Assembly (NCBI GenBank): GCA_013695355.1
Contig: JACDAQ010000006.1
Span: forward strand, 62,001-126,000
Direction: 5' to 3'
Origin: Candidatus Protochlamydia sp.
Lineage (GTDB): Bacteria; Chlamydiota; Chlamydiia; Chlamydiales; Parachlamydiaceae
DNA length: 64,000 nt
The stretch's first letter is position 1; each line of letters opens with the position of its first letter. This document shows, in pieces, positions 62,337 to 64,000 of the stretch. The position numbers and the translations under genes are program-made. Below the pieces are notes generated by a model, which saw only the letters and a program-made list of their open reading frames with translations, was not told where the DNA came from and did no database searches.

Positions 62337-62966
62337 CTAGAATTTTGCTAAAATATCGGCTGCCTGTTCTTTAGCTTTTCTGACGGCTTCCTCCTTGGTC
62401 TCTGGCGGGCCAAGTGTAGGCTCAATCACAATGCTTCGAATGTCTGTAAAACCAATGAATTTTAGGACGGCTTCCATATAAGTTATCTGCAAGTCCGATG
62501 CTTCTCCACCAGTACCCGAGCCATAGGCCCCTCCGCGAGAATAAATCAAAACAATCGGCTTGCCGGTAACAAGGCCCTTATACCCTTCTGACGGGGAAAA
62601 GCTAAAAGTGTAGGAAGGCTGGACTATAAGGTCAATGTAGTGCTTTAACTTATAGGGAATGCTAAAATTCCACATTGGAAGTGAAATGATATATTTATCC
62701 GCATTTTTGAATTCAGTAATGAGTTGTTCTATCCCTCTCCAGGCTTTGCGCTGAGCTTCTGTATGAGCTTGGCCATGCATGATTGCATATTTCGAATCAA
62801 TCACATCTCCATCAAAAGGGGGAAGCTCTTTATGCCATAGATCGATTGTTTGGATTTGATCGGAAGGATGTTCTTTTACGTAATCATCGAGAAAGGTATG
62901 GGCTACTTCAATAGAACTCGACCGCTTTTTTCTAGGCGATGCTTCAATATATAGTAAAAGGCTCAT
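62337..62966 (-). CDS. azoR: FMN-dependent NADH-azoreductase
   Basis: 209 residues from the ATG at 62966, preceded by GGAG at nine bases; a longer frame to 63059 has no ribosome site and would overlap yqgE. Flavodoxin-like fold: LLYIEASPRKKRSSS (phosphate-binding loop), YIISLPMWNFSIPYKLKHYI, PIVLIYSRGGAYG, and the terminal GFTDIRSIVIEP. AzoR reduces quinones and azo compounds with NADH and FMN, probably for quinone detoxification. 14 bases downstream of yqgE on the same strand. Confidence 0.9.
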   Translation of the reverse strand: MSLLLYIEASPRKKRSSSIEVAHTFLDDYVKEHPSDQIQTIDLWHKELPPFDGDVIDSKYAIMHGQAHTEAQRKAWRGIEQLITEFKNADKYIISLPMWNFSIPYKLKHYIDLIVQPSYTFSFSPSEGYKGLVTGKPIVLIYSRGGAYGSGTGGEASDLQITYMEAVLKFIGFTDIRSIVIEPTLGPPETKEEAVRKAKEQAADILAKF

Positions 62967-62980
62967 GCAGACTCCATAAA

Positions 62981-63550
62981 TTAATTTAGGCTTAAATCCT
63001 CGGGAATCATTGAAAGTGTCGCATACTTTCCTCCCATCTCTCGCAAAAGAGATTGCCAAAGTTTTTCAGCCGGTGTAAAAAAAATGTGTTTTGAATTCGC
63101 GGGATGTAAAAACCAGTGCCCATCTAAAAACTCTCTTTCTAGCTGTCCCGTCGCCCAGCCGGCATATCCGAAGCATAAATGGATATTGGGCCCGTTTTGA
63201 TCTGTAATAGCTTCCTGAAGAAACTGCAGATCGCCTCCCAAAAATACATGGTCGCAAATTTTGAGGGTCTGCTGCTCTGTTTGATCTGCGCTATGCAAAA
63301 GCATCATTTGATTGGTCTGAACAGGTCCCCCCGCTCGAATGCCGATGCGCGGATTAACCAGCTGATTAAGATTGACTATCTCTTCAGGCAATTCCAAATC
63401 AAGGCTTTTATTGATCAATAAACCAAAAGATCCATTTGCATTGTGCTCGCAAATTAAAATGACTCCACGGAAAAAAAAACCTTCATCAATCTCCGGGGTG
63501 GCAATTAAAAATGTTCCCTTTTGGATTTGTGAGTAGGGCATATGTTCCAT
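62981..63550 (-). CDS. yqgE: UPF0301 family protein YqgE (AlgH-like)
   Basis: 189 residues. [71 protein letters not shown] are the characteristic blocks of UPF0301/YqgE. The biochemical role is unknown. TAGGAGATTC provides the ribosome site. It lies between the MCE-like gene (16 bases upstream) and azoR, probably one operon. Confidence 0.93.
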   Translation of the reverse strand: MEHMPYSQIQKGTFLIATPEIDEGFFFRGVILICEHNANGSFGLLINKSLDLELPEEIVNLNQLVNPRIGIRAGGPVQTNQMMLLHSADQTEQQTLKICDHVFLGGDLQFLQEAITDQNGPNIHLCFGYAGWATGQLEREFLDGHWFLHPANSKHIFFTPAEKLWQSLLREMGGKYATLSMIPEDLSLN

Positions 63551-63566
63551 GAATCTCCTATATTAA

Positions 63567-64000
63567 TTATTCCATATCAACCACTTGTTCATTGAACATC
63601 TGCAGCGAGTCTTCCATATCATTGACCCGCTTAAGCAAGTCTGAAAACCGGCAGGTGAACTCTGGGGTATGCAGCAGAGAGAAGGGATAGCACTCTGCTT
63701 CATTTAATACCATAGAGACACTTGAAAGAGAAGTGGAGATTTGATCCACTTCATTATTAAAGTAATTGGCAAATTTAACAGGGTCGGATAATCTTTGAAG
63801 GAGCCGTGTCCTGCGGGCTTGCAGCCTTTGCCACTTCTTGTCTAGCTGAAATAACACACCGAATTGTTTGATGTCATTAAAAATAGTTTCTCCTTTATGC
63901 AGGATTGACTTTAGGCTTAAATAAAGATCATCACGTACAAATAATTGTCCGATCGATCCTTTGCCTTGAGAGGTAGATGTCATTACTTTATTAAGATTCG
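63567..64000 (-). CDS. MCE/MlaD-like protein, C-terminal part (cut by window end)
   Basis: The minus-strand frame is open to the end of the window (NLNKVMTSTSQGKGSIGQLF, then VRDDLYLSLKSILHKGETIF). The GKGSIGQLFVRDDLYLSL phrase resembles the GKGTLGKLLxDxxLY motif in the helical tails of MCE/MlaD proteins. These are substrate-binding components of phospholipid or sterol ABC transporters. So I read this as the 3' end of such a gene rather than a 138-residue protein starting at 63983. The remaining ~120 residues are helical. A C-terminal coiled coil without MCE domain remains possible. Confidence 0.55.
   Translation of the reverse strand, partial: NLNKVMTSTSQGKGSIGQLFVRDDLYLSLKSILHKGETIFNDIKQFGVLFQLDKKWQRLQARRTRLLQRLSDPVKFANYFNNEVDQISTSLSSVSMVLNEAECYPFSLLHTPEFTCRFSDLLKRVNDMEDSLQMFNEQVVDME

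Noticed and set aside
62967-63059. N-terminal extension of azoR
   Set aside because: It overlaps the end of yqgE, lacks a ribosome site and precedes the conserved start MSLLLYIEASPR, which has GGAG upstream.

Overview
The window looks like part of the chromosome of an amoeba-associated chlamydia of the Parachlamydia/Protochlamydia/Neochlamydia type. Three things point there. First, malate dehydrogenase, a DadA-like oxidase, a PhnP-like metallo-hydrolase and HflX lie close together, as I remember for C. trachomatis CT375-CT380. Second, glgB follows a hypothetical gene, as CT865-CT866 do. Third, there are many ankyrin or very large orphan proteins, AT-rich spacers and numerous small palindromic repeats. 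Genus and species cannot be fixed from the sequence alone. No tRNA, rRNA or CRISPR was seen.

Layout. 1-4.6 kb: the 3' end of adk, then umuD and umuC separated by a reversed ankyrin-repeat gene, then an orphan. 5.0-10.4 kb: a tandem pair of ~880-residue paralogues, each with two hydrophobic segments, a coiled coil and a C-terminal region resembling an OTU cysteine protease. 10.5-13.8 kb: mdh, citrate synthase and a membrane protein. 14.2-17.6 kb: a PEGA lipoprotein, a small ankyrin protein ending in a CaaX-like tail, a frameshifted alkB and a MATE exporter. 17.6-22.4 kb: DadA-like oxidase, membrane-anchored hypothetical, MBL hydrolase, hflX, radC. 22.6-38.2 kb: a 2429-residue helical protein with internal repeats, a histidine phosphatase, a 508-residue and a 1556-residue orphan. 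38.3-40.1 kb: two reversed hypotheticals, one exported. 40.3-46.4 kb: mtaB, a conserved hypothetical, glgB and a FAD/Rieske oxidoreductase, all on one strand with short gaps. 46.4-48.9 kb: decayed SMR and DUF488 genes, marR with a palindromic operator, DUF1398 and DUF952 proteins. 49-50.5 kb: a hypothetical and a two-gene module resembling a secreted nuclease toxin plus immunity protein. 50.7-56.1 kb: ligA, sodC, miaB (reverse), rplM-rpsI. 56.2-57.1 kb: a MITE-like repeat and a decayed GxxExxY cassette. 57.1-60.2 kb: an 11-repeat Ig-like surface protein. 60.3-62.3 kb: a remnant helicase, a small DUF4160 gene pair and a Sel1-repeat remnant. 62.3-64.0 kb: azoR, yqgE and the 3' end of an MCE/MlaD-like gene.

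Housekeeping genes (DNA ligase, ribosomal proteins, TCA enzymes, tRNA methylthiotransferases, glycogen branching enzyme) are interleaved with likely host-interaction genes and decaying foreign genes. Spacers are filled with at least five families of inverted repeats. Several have landed at gene ends, so that stop codons or the last residues of adk, radC, miaB and the dadA-like gene lie in repeat DNA; two show one repeat nested inside another. The most interesting candidates for new biology are the paralogous OTU-like pair, the ankyrin-CaaX protein, the secreted toxin/immunity-like pair and the giant helical proteins.
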